Below are positions 32,206 to 43,600 of a stretch of 64,000 nucleotides of DNA, piece after piece. Location of the stretch: contig VIRR01000544.1 of the NCBI GenBank assembly GCA_008638375.1, forward strand, positions 186,001-250,000, read 5' to 3'. Source of the DNA: Nyssa sinensis. Lineage: Eukaryota; Streptophyta; Magnoliopsida; Cornales; Nyssaceae. The notes beneath the pieces were generated by a model. It was not told the origin of the DNA. It did no database searches and was given only the letters and a program-made list of their open reading frames with translations. Position numbers and translations under genes: made by a program. How positions within the stretch are numbered: the stretch's first letter is position 1; each line of letters begins with the position of its first letter.

Positions 32206-35018
32206 TGTCACAACTCGAGACCCCACCCTATGTGGATCTCGTGTCGCGCACCCAATCCGACGCTGCTTGTCGAACCAAGGGTCTCAACTTGCTACACAAT
32301 CAATGCTACTAACATGTAACAACTAAATGTAGAATAAAATAAATAAAAGGTGCATGTAATTTATATAATGTTTACAAATTCGGAATACAAAATTTCTTAA
32401 TACAACTGTTCATCCCCAAGACGTGGATAACATGGGAGAGCTACAAGACTATCTGTGCTAAGTATTACATCTATACTTCAAAAGTAATGTCCACTGCTAT
32501 CTAGCTGACTGTTACTGCTCTTCTACAGCTTCCTTTCCTAAAAGGGGTGGTAAGTTTGGGGTGAGCTAACTAAAGCTCAATAAGTAATTCTCCTTTACTC
32601 TACCATGTGTACATGAATATAGAAAGCATTATCCATAAAAGAACTAGGATAAATGCAGAGGTGTTAGCTAGTCAATGAATATAAAACTCAATATCAGATG
32701 ATAGAAACTCAAATGATAAAGCTATGAAATCTGTCCGATAATATAATCATACTGCTACAGTCATGAGTTGTCTCAAGTATAATCATATGCACTCAAGTAA
32801 AAGCTGTGAAATCTCATGATCATTCATAATGGTATAACATGATCAAGCTATGATAATCAATAATAGATACTGGTAACAACAAATGTGGATGCACTTTAAC
32901 TTGGGGCCCGTCATATCCCTTAATTCATTTTATTCTCTTTTCCTCGATCTCTCAGCCAAGCACTAACACGTCAATTCAGTACTCACCTTGCAGATCCCAC
33001 TTTAGCTGCCATTTTAATTGCCACTTTTGATTCCATTTTCTCGACCCGTAGGTCTATTAAGCATTAGATGGAGTTTGTGACTAAGCACAAATCCGACTAC
33101 AATATAATATATCAAGATCATGCTAAATCCAATAAACAGTAAATGCAGTAACACTGTCTCAGCAACGAAAAGAAACTATTGCCTTAACAGGCCAATGTAA
33201 GTTGGGCTACTGAGATTATAAGTCTTGCCCCTTGAGGGCTATGTACAGAGCATATAGAAATCATGATCAAGATACATAATATTCAATAAACACTTTCCAC
33301 AAGATAGAGCAATATCAGTGTAGACTCAATAAACGTTCTGACATATATGGAGTACAATAAATAATATAAGAAAAACTGTTGACATGGCTGGGAATGTAAC
33401 ACATACAGAGATCAGAGATTACTTACTTCTTAAACCGTTTTCGTTCTTTCACAATAAAATCAAGTCACTGTTCCTTCCTCTTTGAAATCCCTATTCATCA
33501 ATAAATAGTATATCTCAGTTTACCTTTTCATAAGTTATGCTATTCATCAAATTTTATGCCTTTTTACTATTATTTCCTCTTTTACTAAATTAGACTCTAC
33601 CATTAAGTCTGGAATGTCAAAGAAAGTCAGTTTAGGCTTTCGCGGAATTCAATTTGGACTTCTGTACTAAAAAGGGCAAAATGGTCATTTTGTACTTTTA
33701 CGGGTCTTTTATTTTTTGGGACTTCGTCTTGCTAAACGAACCTCACCATTGGTCTTAGAATATCCAAGATAGTTAAAATACACTATTCATATGTTTACTT
33801 TGGACATCGTTACAATAAAGGGTAAAATGGTCATTTACACTTTCAAGGGTTCTCACTTCTCGAGACCTCTTTTCACAAATCGGACTCCACCATTGATCTT
33901 AGAATGCTTGAGATAGTTAAAATACACTATTCATTTTCCTCGTTTGGACTTCGTTTGACCTATTTTTGATTTAGGGGTATTTTTGTAAAAATAATATTTT
34001 GTTAATTTTTCTGTTTGGGCCTTAATATAATTTTCCAAAACTTTTGAGGTCAAAGTGAAATTTTCCTAAGTCCCGGTCTGAACCAGCGGGTTCACAGTCA
34101 GAAACCCTAAACCGGTCCGATCCTTCACTGAACCAACCGGTTCAGTTTAACTTAAGGAACCGGAATCCAATAGCCTATCCCTTATCCTATCCACGGTTTG
34201 GATAACTCCCAAACCCAATTTCAATTTTCTATCTCTATAACCAAACAACCCAATTCCATTTTAAACCCAACCCCTAAACAACGCCGCATCAGTTGCCCCA
34301 TTTACCTCCAATCGGGTCCTGACCCAACCGACCCAAACCCGGTTCTGTCTTAACCCGATACACCCCTCAATATTCCGATCATCTTCTCCGGTTGTCTTTC
34401 CGGCCACAGTCGCCGGAACAGTAAACCCTAGCCACTGATTTTACTAATTTCACGTCCATTTTTGCTAATTTTTGGATCTTTTCATGCCAAATTGATCCCA
34501 CAGTTTTAAGCTTCCATTTGGACAGTTTTAAACTTAAGAAAACTACAGTTTCCATCATCCCTTTTTCCCAGTTTCTGGCGTAGCTTCGGTGAGGATTACT
34601 TGACTATAACATAGTTATTTTTGGGTCATTTTTCTTGCTTTCTATTGCGTTAGATTCCTGTTTCGATTTCCTACTCATTTACAAGCTCAAAATTAAGTTT
34701 CATGCATTAGATCTCATAAAACCCGAATTATCCTTAAACCTGTAACTGGATTTTTCTACCTGATTTTTCAACCATTTTAAGTGATTCTTTTTGCATTAAG
34801 TTTCAATTTTCATACCCTATAAGTCCTTAGCATTAAACCAAGCTTTCAGGCTTAAAAACTTAAACAGAATTTTAACCACTCACCTGGGTTTTCTTGTTTT
34901 GCTCTCGGTGACCCTCCCGAACCTCTCTGTTTTTGCTTCAACTTCTATTTCTTCTTCTCCCCTTCAATTCCTAGATCTTCCTTTTCCTTTTCTAACCTCT
35001 CAACTCAAACATATGTGC

Positions 35019-35049
<31 letters not shown>

Positions 35050-35707
35050 AACACTCCACCGCTTCTTTCTTTCTCTCTCTCTCTGTCTCTCTTGCAATTA
35101 GTCTTGACTACAAGGAACCGCCCCTTGAACCTTCACCATCCACGTACCCTACTATATACACATATATATATATATATAACATCACCTCACCAAGGTCGGT
35201 TGCTTGGTGTTGTTCCCCAACACTCTCAAGCACACACACACACACACAGAGTGATGCACACACTGGTCACGGTGCACATGCAGCCCCCTTTCCCCTTTAC
35301 TTTTCCTTGATATTTTATTGCATATACATGTATATATATACATATATATATATATATATACTATACATTATGCCACATGTATTCATACATATATACACAT
35401 ACGCAATACTCTTTTATATGAGCCTATATATCCATATATGTGCATATAAATATATTTATAACAACGCACACATACACTCATTTTAGGTATACCACGTGTT
35501 CGTGAAATATGGTTGTGCATGGAAATACGCGTGTGCACGTATTACGAAGCATATTTCTGGGTTGCTCGGGTATTGCTCGATACTGGTTATATAACAGTAT
35601 ATTTGATATAGTGATATAGAGTTTAAACAGTTCGGGTTACAACTAATAGTACACTACCCGACCCGGTCTACCTCAGTATACGTGCTAACCCGGGTCAGGG
35701 TATTACA
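32206..35707. mobile_element. 3.5-kb solo LTR of a gypsy (Tekay/Del-like) element, inserted in Tat-2 gag
   Basis: The segment begins TGTCACAACTCGAG and ends GGGTATTACA and is flanked by a perfect 5-bp duplication TCGGG (32201-32205 and 35708-35712). It has no internal coding domain, so it is a solo LTR left by LTR-LTR recombination. Size and TGTCAC...TTACA ends fit the very long LTRs of Tekay/Del chromoviruses; the lineage is an inference. It is homologous to the LTR at 8276-14596. Near 34370-34420 it has a GC-rich CCGG/CGCCGG block. Near the end it is rich in AT and CA microsatellites. Confidence 0.85.
35019..35049. repeat. (AT)n-(AC)n microsatellite in the solo LTR
   Basis: AT units run to about 35036 followed by AC units to 35049. 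Further AT runs lie at 35160-35176 and 35332-35361, and a CA run at 35230-35247. Confidence 0.9.
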
Positions 35708-35712
35708 TCGGG

Positions 35713-37054
35713 GCTCCTGATCCTCTTCTTGTTAGCATTGTTATTTCTCTTTTAGACTTGCTCATCCTTTTGAGCTTATTCTTTTACTTTTCGGAAAGAG
35801 GTTTTTGTATCTTTAAGATTAATATACTTCCGTGCTCGTTCCATGAGTGTTTTCATATCGATAGAAGGATTATTAGTCAAGGAATCCTAGAAGCGTCCAA
35901 ACCCAAGGCCCGAAGTGAGGGCAACCACTAGGCAGATTAGACTGTAGTCGGTTATTTCTATGAGTTCGGTGTTTAAACGAGCTATGTACTCCCGAAGTGA
36001 TTCTTCCTTTGTTTGCTTTACAGTTAGCAAGAATTCTGGTCATTTTCTTAACTTCCTGCTAGTTAAGAATCAGTTAAGAAATAGCTTACTGAGCTCATAA
36101 AAATTGCTAATCGATTTTTGGTAAAGGTTGTGGAACCATTTAAGGGCGGTTCTTTTGAGGCTCGTAACAAAAGTTCGGCACATGAAGGCAACAATAGCTC
36201 CATGAAGAGCCATTGTTTGTTGGTAGTGAGATAGGTGGTTCCCAGGGTCTTCAGATCCGTCGTAGAGGGTGAATTTTGGGACAACGAACTTTTTTGGCTG
36301 TTCTTCTATCATTATGGCAGGGGTAAATGGTGAAAATAACCTCCCAATCAATTTACTTAGGTCATCCTACTTTAGAGGGGCACGAAACCCTCTAATTGGG
36401 TTTGTCTACTCCTAAGAGTCCGCTATCTCCTCTACCCTCTAAGGGGCTCGAGATAAAACTTGTTGTGGGATCGGTACCCGTTGTTGATCTTGTCTTGTAC
36501 CTCCAGATCCTCGACTCAAGGGAGGAATTTGTTTGGTGTTAGCAGGAGGATGTTGCCCTCCCAAGATTGGGGGAGATTGGATCCTTAGGAGGCAGGAATT
36601 CCTGTGGCACTGGATTGGCTCCAGAGGCCATTGGAGTAGGAATTCTCGTTCTACTCTGATAGTGGACAACTGGATGAAGCATGGGCATTCCTTTTCCAAA
36701 CGGCTGTTGGCGTCTGAGGATCAGCCTCTATATGAGCGGTACCATGGTGGTATACTGGCTGTATGTTAGGCAACTCCTCGTTGGGGGATCTTTCACCCGT
36801 AATAGTGGCGGGAGGTTGAGTTCCTCCGTGAACAACGTTAATAAGAGGAGGATGAGGGTTATTCCCTGGCTCTAGGCCAGTGAAGCCAAAGCTTGTAACA
36901 TGGCAGTGAGTTGTTCCTGCATATGATCAGACTGTTGTTAAATCTGATCAAGCTGTTGTTGTAAATGATTGGGTGTTTATCCCATTCCTCTTCCAACAAG
37001 GGGCTGATTCTGAGGGTTTTGAGAATTCTTTCTAGGACGAAGGCTGGGAGCCAT
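35713..37054 (-). pseudogene. Gag, N-terminal and capsid part, Tat-2
   Basis: The start (ATG on minus at 37054, MAPSLRPRK) matches the other copies. Frame 36070-36351 holds MIGRLFSPFTPAIM, KKFVVPKFTLYDGSEDPGNH, HYQQTMALHGAIVAFMC and RTALKWFHNLYQKSISNFYE. The region to 35713 continues the capsid domain, and gag resumes beyond the solo LTR at 32205. Stops are present in the Pro/Gln-rich N-terminal part. Confidence 0.83.
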
Positions 37055-37126
37055 TGTCTTTTAGATGAAAAAGTCGAAAGATTTGTTGTTTTGAAGAAAA
37101 AAAAGCAAGAACGATTGTTGTTCCCA

Positions 37127-37138
37127 CAGACAGTGCCA
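37127..37138 (-). other. Primer-binding site of Tat-2
   Basis: On the minus strand TGGCACTGTCTG lies 3 bp after the 5' LTR, a decayed form of the TGGCGCCGTCTG of Tat-3. Confidence 0.55.
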
Positions 37139-37141
37139 AAC

Positions 37142-37601
37142 AGATGTTGCTCTTTTTTATCAGAAAGGCCTTCCGTCTTTCACTACCTATCAAGAACTCG
37201 GAATCAGGGAGTTACTGGGAAGGCTTCGGTGGTAGTCGCTCTGATAATAAAGTCAGTTAAGAAAATAAAGCTATAATTAAAAAGAAGAATTGAACGTCCA
37301 TTGAACGCGTACCTTATGGTCTTATTTATAGGTTGTAAATCTACTAAGTTGAGTAGAATTATGAATCATAAAAGTAGGGATTCGAATATATCTGAAGACA
37401 ATAGTTTTTATTTTGAACTTTGTTTCCTTATTCTGAGGTAGGTAAGATATGAAAAGCGACGCTATGTTTTAAACCACATACCTCTGAACCCCCCATGCCT
37501 ATGTAATCTGAATAAAACAATTTTTTTTTATCTGTATCCTAAAGAACTTTGTACAGACACGTGTCATGTTTTGAATATATTTGTTACTTTATGACATATC
37601 A
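37142..37601 (-). repeat. Tat-2 5' LTR
   Basis: 460 bp, AGATGTTGCT (consensus TGATGTTGCT) to GACATATCA on the plus strand. The minus-strand TATA box is at 37322-37330. It lies about 970 bp upstream of the lipoxygenase start codon and would drive transcription away from that gene. Confidence 0.9.
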
Positions 37602-38370
37602 TATAGCAAAATGAAATTCAAATTACAAATAATGAAATTTGACCAATTTGTTTTCTAAACAATGAAGTTCTATTATGTTTTCTAATTGCCTTTTGCTACT
37701 AGCACAAAAATTTAATTTAATCTCATTTAATAATATTAATCAATTACTAAAATTCATTCGTTCTAATATATAGTTTGACTGTGGTTGAAATTAAGATCCA
37801 TGAACTTCACAATCTTCCGTCCACATTTTCCTTTTCAAAAATGTTATTTGTTACTTGTACGTCTGTACTAATTGATCTCGATTTCAGTACATGAAGTTTA
37901 ATCTTATCTATCAAGTCTTTTATTAACTTTCTACCTCGTGAACAATATTTTAATTTAATCTTTTGTGAAAAATAATTTTTTAACCATGTGCTTTACGTGG
38001 CATAAAATAATTAGAGAAATCTCTCCAATAATACATAGCACTGCTCAATTCTAAAAAAATAAAAAAAAAAATACTTGGTATGTTACATGTTAAGTGTATT
38101 TTTAAAATTTATGAATAAATTTAGCACTTTTGCTTAGATTTAAAAAACAATTAAGATAATTCATATCAGCACATATATAAATTTGGTAAATTTTTTTAGG
38201 TTTATATGGCATTACTCAAAAAAAAAAGAAAAAAGAAAAAAAAGAAAGCTAGTGTTTGGACGTACAGCACACGTCCTTTGAAAGAGTATAGGGCATGAGA
38301 CAATTGACCCATCTTGCAAGGGAAGTGTTGTAAGATAAGGGAATGCTTTTTGAAAACAATTTGAAAACGC
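37602..38370. other. Lipoxygenase upstream region
   Basis: AT-rich DNA between the Tat-2 LTR and the core promoter, with an A-rich (A)nG tract at about 38217-38250. No gene or clear element seen. Confidence 0.5.
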
Positions 38371-38379
38371 AAAAGAGAT

Positions 38380-38387
38380 CACGTGGC
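38380..38387 (+). promoter_or_regulatory. G-box / ABRE in the lipoxygenase promoter
   Basis: CACGTGGC combines a palindromic G-box (CACGTG, 38380-38385) with an ABRE core (ACGTGGC). bZIP and bHLH factors of abscisic-acid and jasmonate responses bind such sites. It lies about 65 bp before the TATA box, a usual position for a functional site. Confidence 0.55.
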
Positions 38388-38451
38388 ATGTGAAGACATG
38401 AACAAGTGAAACTTCATAGTCATCACACTCTATAAATCTTCATCAGCAGCC

Positions 38452-38459
38452 TATATATA
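38452..38459 (+). promoter_or_regulatory. Putative TATA box of the lipoxygenase gene
   Basis: TATATATA lies 110 bp before the start codon. An alternative, TATAAAT, is at 38431-38437. Either would place the transcription start around 38465-38490, giving a leader of about 80-105 nt that ends in an AAG-repeat just before the ATG. Confidence 0.5.
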
Positions 38460-38568
38460 CCAACTACACATTCTTCATTTCTCTCATTCATTTCATTTGT
38501 TTTTCATATTCTTTTCTGGGTACTTTTTGTTATTTCATTGGAAAAAACAGAAGAAGAAGAAGAAGAAG

Positions 38569-40592
38569 ATGTTTCATACGGTTTTTGAGGCCATGAGTGG
38601 AGAGAAAAATGAGAAAGTAAAGATAAAAGGAACAGTTGTGTTGATGAAGAAGAATGTTTTGGACTTGAAGGACATTAATGCATCTGTTCTTGATTGGGTT
38701 CATGAGGTACTGGGACACAAGGTCTCACTGCAGCTCATTAGTGCTGTTAATGGTGACCCAGGTGAGTTCTTTAATTAATTTGCTTGTTTAGTTTTGAATA
38801 TAATCATAAGAGAAATGTTACACTTTTCAAAATTATATTTTGGTCAAATTTCTATCACATATCATATAGTATTGATATAGCATTGAATTATTGATAATAT
38901 TTTAAATTATGTAATTAATGTAATTTGGACACATCAATGTCACATCATTTGAAATAAAAATTTGGTATACAAATTTGAAAAGCATAGCATTGTTTTAATC
39001 ATAATGAGTAATGCAACACTTCTCAAAATTGTATCTCACTTTCTGTTCCAAATGATGTGACATTGATGCTGAATTACTGAAAATACCTTAAATTATAATT
39101 CGGACACATCAGTGCCACATCATTTGGGATAAGAATTTGGTATGCAAATTTGAGAAGCATAACATTTTTCTAATCATAATGAATAATGCAACACTTTTCA
39201 AAACTGTATTTCAATTTTCTATCCCAAATGATGTGACATTGATGTTAAATTATTAGCCATGCCTTAAATTATGTAATTCTGACACATCAGTACCACATCA
39301 TTTGGGATAAGAATTTAATATACAAATTTGAAAAACATAGCAATTTTCTAAACATAATAAGCAATACTGCAATTCTCAAAATTGTATCCTAAATGATGTG
39401 TCATTTGAATTACTATCAATACCTTAAATAATGTAATTAATATGATTCTGACGTATCAATATCACATCATTTGAGATAAAAATTTGATACATAAATTTAA
39501 AAAGCATAATATTTTGTTCTGTTATATTTTCATTCACAAAATAAGATAAAATTATATTTTTATATGAGATCGTAAGACGATCACATGGTGTAATGATTTT
39601 ATTAACTAATGTTTTTATAAGAACATGCAAGTCACAGAACACGTGTCATGCATTCCCTTTGCTTTCACGCACCAATTGCAAAATTTAATCTGCAAGTAAT
39701 CAAAATAGTACTTGTGCTACTTCAATAATTTGTTTTCACATTTTACTGCCCTTTCATGAGCGCCAAGTACAGTCCCTTATTTTCATGAAAGCCATACTTC
39801 ACCAGTTAAGTCCTTTACTCTTACTCTTATTCTTTCTTCCCCTTCAAGACACCTTAATTTTTGAAGGGTCGTTCGGTGGTTTAGACAGAAATAAGATGGA
39901 AATTATTTTCTAAATGAAATATTAATAATCCATTAAAATTATTAAAATCAAAATACCCTTTATAACATGACTCTAAAAGGGAAAAGAATAGAAAATTTAA
40001 AAAGTCTCTTCCATTATTCATGCTAAATTTATGACAACTTACCTCAAATAAAAATACAAAAATACAATTTTCAAACTTTTGAGAAGGCCACAGCCCCTCT
40101 TAGTCTCCCCTTCTTCCACCTCCGCACATAATAACGAGATAATGTATTCTTTTAGTAATATTTAATCATATGTGATATGGTTCATTTTTTTTAATGGCGT
40201 ATAATATAAATAACTAAGTGTTATTAAAATTACACATTATCGCATGATGTATCTGACTCATTCAAAAATATTTTCACAATTGCGGATAAGTTTTTGAATG
40301 GGTTTGGCCGGACATTGAACTTTTTTCCCACCAACTCCTCTTAATTCCACCCCACACGATTTTTTATATGCAGAAATGAAATAGGAAATGGAATAAAAAT
40401 GACATAAAATGAAATAAAGATGATTTGAATGATTTTTAATAGAATGTCTATTCCACGGAATAGACATTACCAATAATATCGAAAAAGAATAAAAAATGAA
40501 AAAATTAGAATGAATATTTTTGAAATACCCATTCCACCATAACAAACATGACCTTAAAATGTCTTATGCATAAATGAATGAAATAATAAGTC

Positions 40593-40643
<51 letters not shown>

Positions 40644-43600
40644 CAAAAAAATAAAATAAAACTTTTATTTGTAACTTTACAACTAAAAAAGTAAAAATAA
40701 TAAATTTAATTAGTTTAATATACTCATAGATAGATATACATACAGTTAACTGTAATATTTTTAATTGGACACTACTTAACTCTAAATTTTTCTCGTATTT
40801 ACATACGTTTTATAATTTTATTTTGTCACGAATCTAATTACATGAGTATTATGTAACTAATTAATTTTAATTAAATAATAATAATAAAATAAAGTAAAAA
40901 ATATATATACATTCCATATATAATAAATTATAGATAAGATACGTAGTCAAGTAAAATGAAATTCTTCCAACTTAGGTAGATATGGTTCTTTTTAATTAAT
41001 AAAGTTAGTAGCAAATATGCAGTAAATTGTTAGTTTTTTTTTTTTGCATTCTTTTATCCCATCAATTTATCAACTTTAAAACTAAGTTAAACTAAGTTTG
41101 AATGTGGTGTGATTGTAGAAAAAGGGTTGCGAGGGAAGCTTGGAAAGCCAGCATATATGGAAGACTGGATTACTACAATCACCCCTGTAACTGCGGGCGA
41201 TTCAGCATTCAATGTTACATTTGATTGGGATGAGGAGTTTGGAGTTCCTGGGGCTTTCATGATAAAAAATTTCCACCACAATGAATTCTACCTTAAGACA
41301 CTTACACTTGAAGATGTTCCTGGTCATGGTCGAGTCCACTTTGTCTGCAATTCTTGGGTTTACCCAGCTGATAATTACAAAACTGACCGTGTTTTCTTCA
41401 CTAATCAGGTATGAATCTATATTAATTTGTACACATAAGTGGTGTGCGGTTGCAAAGCCTCACATTTTCATGAGGTGGACAAACATATATACATGTGTGT
41501 GTGTGTGTAAAAGGTTTCTGTTCCTCTAGAATAGCCACTTTAACTTGCATTGGTAGATAAATGCTTCTTTTGGGAATCACATCAAACAGTATGTGAGGTT
41601 CATTTTGGTAAGCAAAACATGATACATAGACTTGTAGAAACTGTGGCATGCAAGTTTCTAGTATTTAGAATTGATTCTTCCTAAAAGAAATTCAAAGACA
41701 CGCAAATCAATTTCTTCTTGCTGCTAATAGTAGAATCATGAGAGGGTTAATGGCACTAAGCTACAAATAAATTGGATCTTAATTTGACTAATTAAGTCAC
41801 AAAATTTCCTTCTCAGTCAGGAATTCCCCTAATTAGTGGACAATGGCTTTGACATCAATCCATGTGCATAAGATATTACATGCATAAATTGTAAGATGTT
41901 ACATAAATTGGTTATCATAGAAAGGTGACTGAGCTAAGGTAAGGTAAAAAGTCTGCTAATGAGAACAAATTGCATAATATTTGCTGCAGACATATCTTCC
42001 AAGTGAAACACCAGCAACACTGCGTCAATACAGAGACGAAGAATTAGTAAACTTGAGAGGAGATGGAGCTGGAAAGCTTGAGGAATGGGACAGGGTCTAT
42101 GACTATGCTTACTACAACGACTTGGGAGATCCTGACAAGGGTTCGGATTATGCCCGCCCAATTCTTGGAGGGTCTACTGAGTACCCTTATCCTCGCCGGG
42201 GAAAAACAGGCCGACCACCAGCAAAGACAGGTTAGTTATGAGTAATTTTGTTATGTTGTATTAGCAGTGACATATTGTCTGTTCATGAATTATTCTGCAC
42301 CAAAATTAACTTTGCATTTAGCAGTCAATCAGAAAATCACCCTGAAACTGTACTATTGACATCATGTTACCATTATTTTTAATGTCATGTGATTGTTTTT
42401 TTTTTGCAGATCCTGAATCAGAGAGCAGGCTTCCACTTCTTATGAGCTTGAACATCTATGTTCCTAGAGATGAGCGATTTGGTCACTTGAAGATGTCGGA
42501 TTTCTTAGCTTATGCATTGAAATCCATAGTTCAGTTTCTTCTGCCTGAGTTTGAGGCTCTATGTGACAGCACCCCTAATGAATTTGACACCTTCCAAGAT
42601 GTGCTTAAACTCTATGAAGGAGGGATTAAGCTACCCGAGGGCCCTTTACTAGACAGTATTAAGGAAAATATTCCACTCGAAATGCTCAAGGAACTTATTC
42701 GAACTGATGGTGAGGGATACTTCAAATTCCCAATGCCACAAGTAATCAAAGGTATTGTTTATGTCTCAAATGGAGCCACTTTTGCTTGACACAAACTTAT
42801 TACTAAGGAACTTAATTTTCTTAAATTTCTTTTTCATTCAAACTATGATGTTTCATGGTGTCGAAGCAGAGGACAAGTCAGCATGGAGGACTGATGAAGA
42901 ATTTGCAAGAGAAATACTAGCTGGAGTGAACCCTGTCATCATCCGTTGCCTTCAAGTAAGCAAAAACATGTATTCTTCATTTACTACTGAAAGAATGGAT
43001 GGAAAGAAACGAAATTTGGAAAGAAATAAAGTAGTCAAATCTTCTTTGCTTTCTTCCATCTTCTCAATAACCAAATAGAGAAATTCGAGTTTCTTTTTCT
43101 TCGGTTATAGCATTTGATAACTATCTTTATTGGCAGGAGTTCCCTCCAACAAGCAAGCTAGATCCTGAAGTATATGGCAACCAAACTAGTTCAATAACCA
43201 GAGAGCACATTGGGAACAATTTGAAAGGTCTATCAATAGAGGAGGTAATATTAAATATTTGCAATCAAATAATGGCTAAAGCTGAATCTAATCATGTACC
43301 ATTACTGAATTTAACTTTTTTTTTTGAACAGGCAATCAAGAACAACCTTCTATTCATATTAGATCACCATGATGCTCTGATGCCATACTTGCGACGGATA
43401 AATACAACTTCCACAAAGACTTATGCCACAAGAACTCTCCTCTTCTTGCAAAAAGATGGAACCTTGAAGCCATTAGCAATCGAATTAAGCCTGCCACATC
43501 CAAAAGGAGATCAATTTGGTGCCATCAGTAAAGTATACACACCAGCTGAACATGGTGTTGAAGGTTCCATCTGGCAGTTAGCTAAAGCTTATGTTGCTGT

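Larger units (their letters stand above)
25110..37601 (-). mobile_element. Tat-2: Ty3/gypsy Tat-type element lacking its 3' LTR, inactive
   Basis: On the minus strand: 5' LTR (37142-37601), primer-binding site, gag (split by a solo LTR), protease, reverse transcriptase, RNase H, integrase, tandem repeats, antisense ORF. The expected left (3') LTR and polypurine tract are absent; the sequence leaves Tat homology near 25110 at the start of the antisense ORF. Without the 3.5-kb insertion about 9.0 kb remain. Colinearity with Tat-1 and Tat-3 is clear throughout. Stops are frequent. The left edge is approximate. Confidence 0.88.

Noticed and set aside
34899..35486. 195-residue ORF with signal-like N-terminus in the solo LTR
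   Set aside because: It runs through AT and CA microsatellites (IYIYIYTHTH) and has no domain; it lies entirely within the solo LTR.
38497..38568. Upstream in-frame ATG extending the lipoxygenase by 24 residues
   Set aside because: It would add MFFIFFSGYF followed by a Lys run coded by an AAG microsatellite; known cytosolic 9-lipoxygenases start like the ATG at 38569, and 38497 is very near the expected transcription start.
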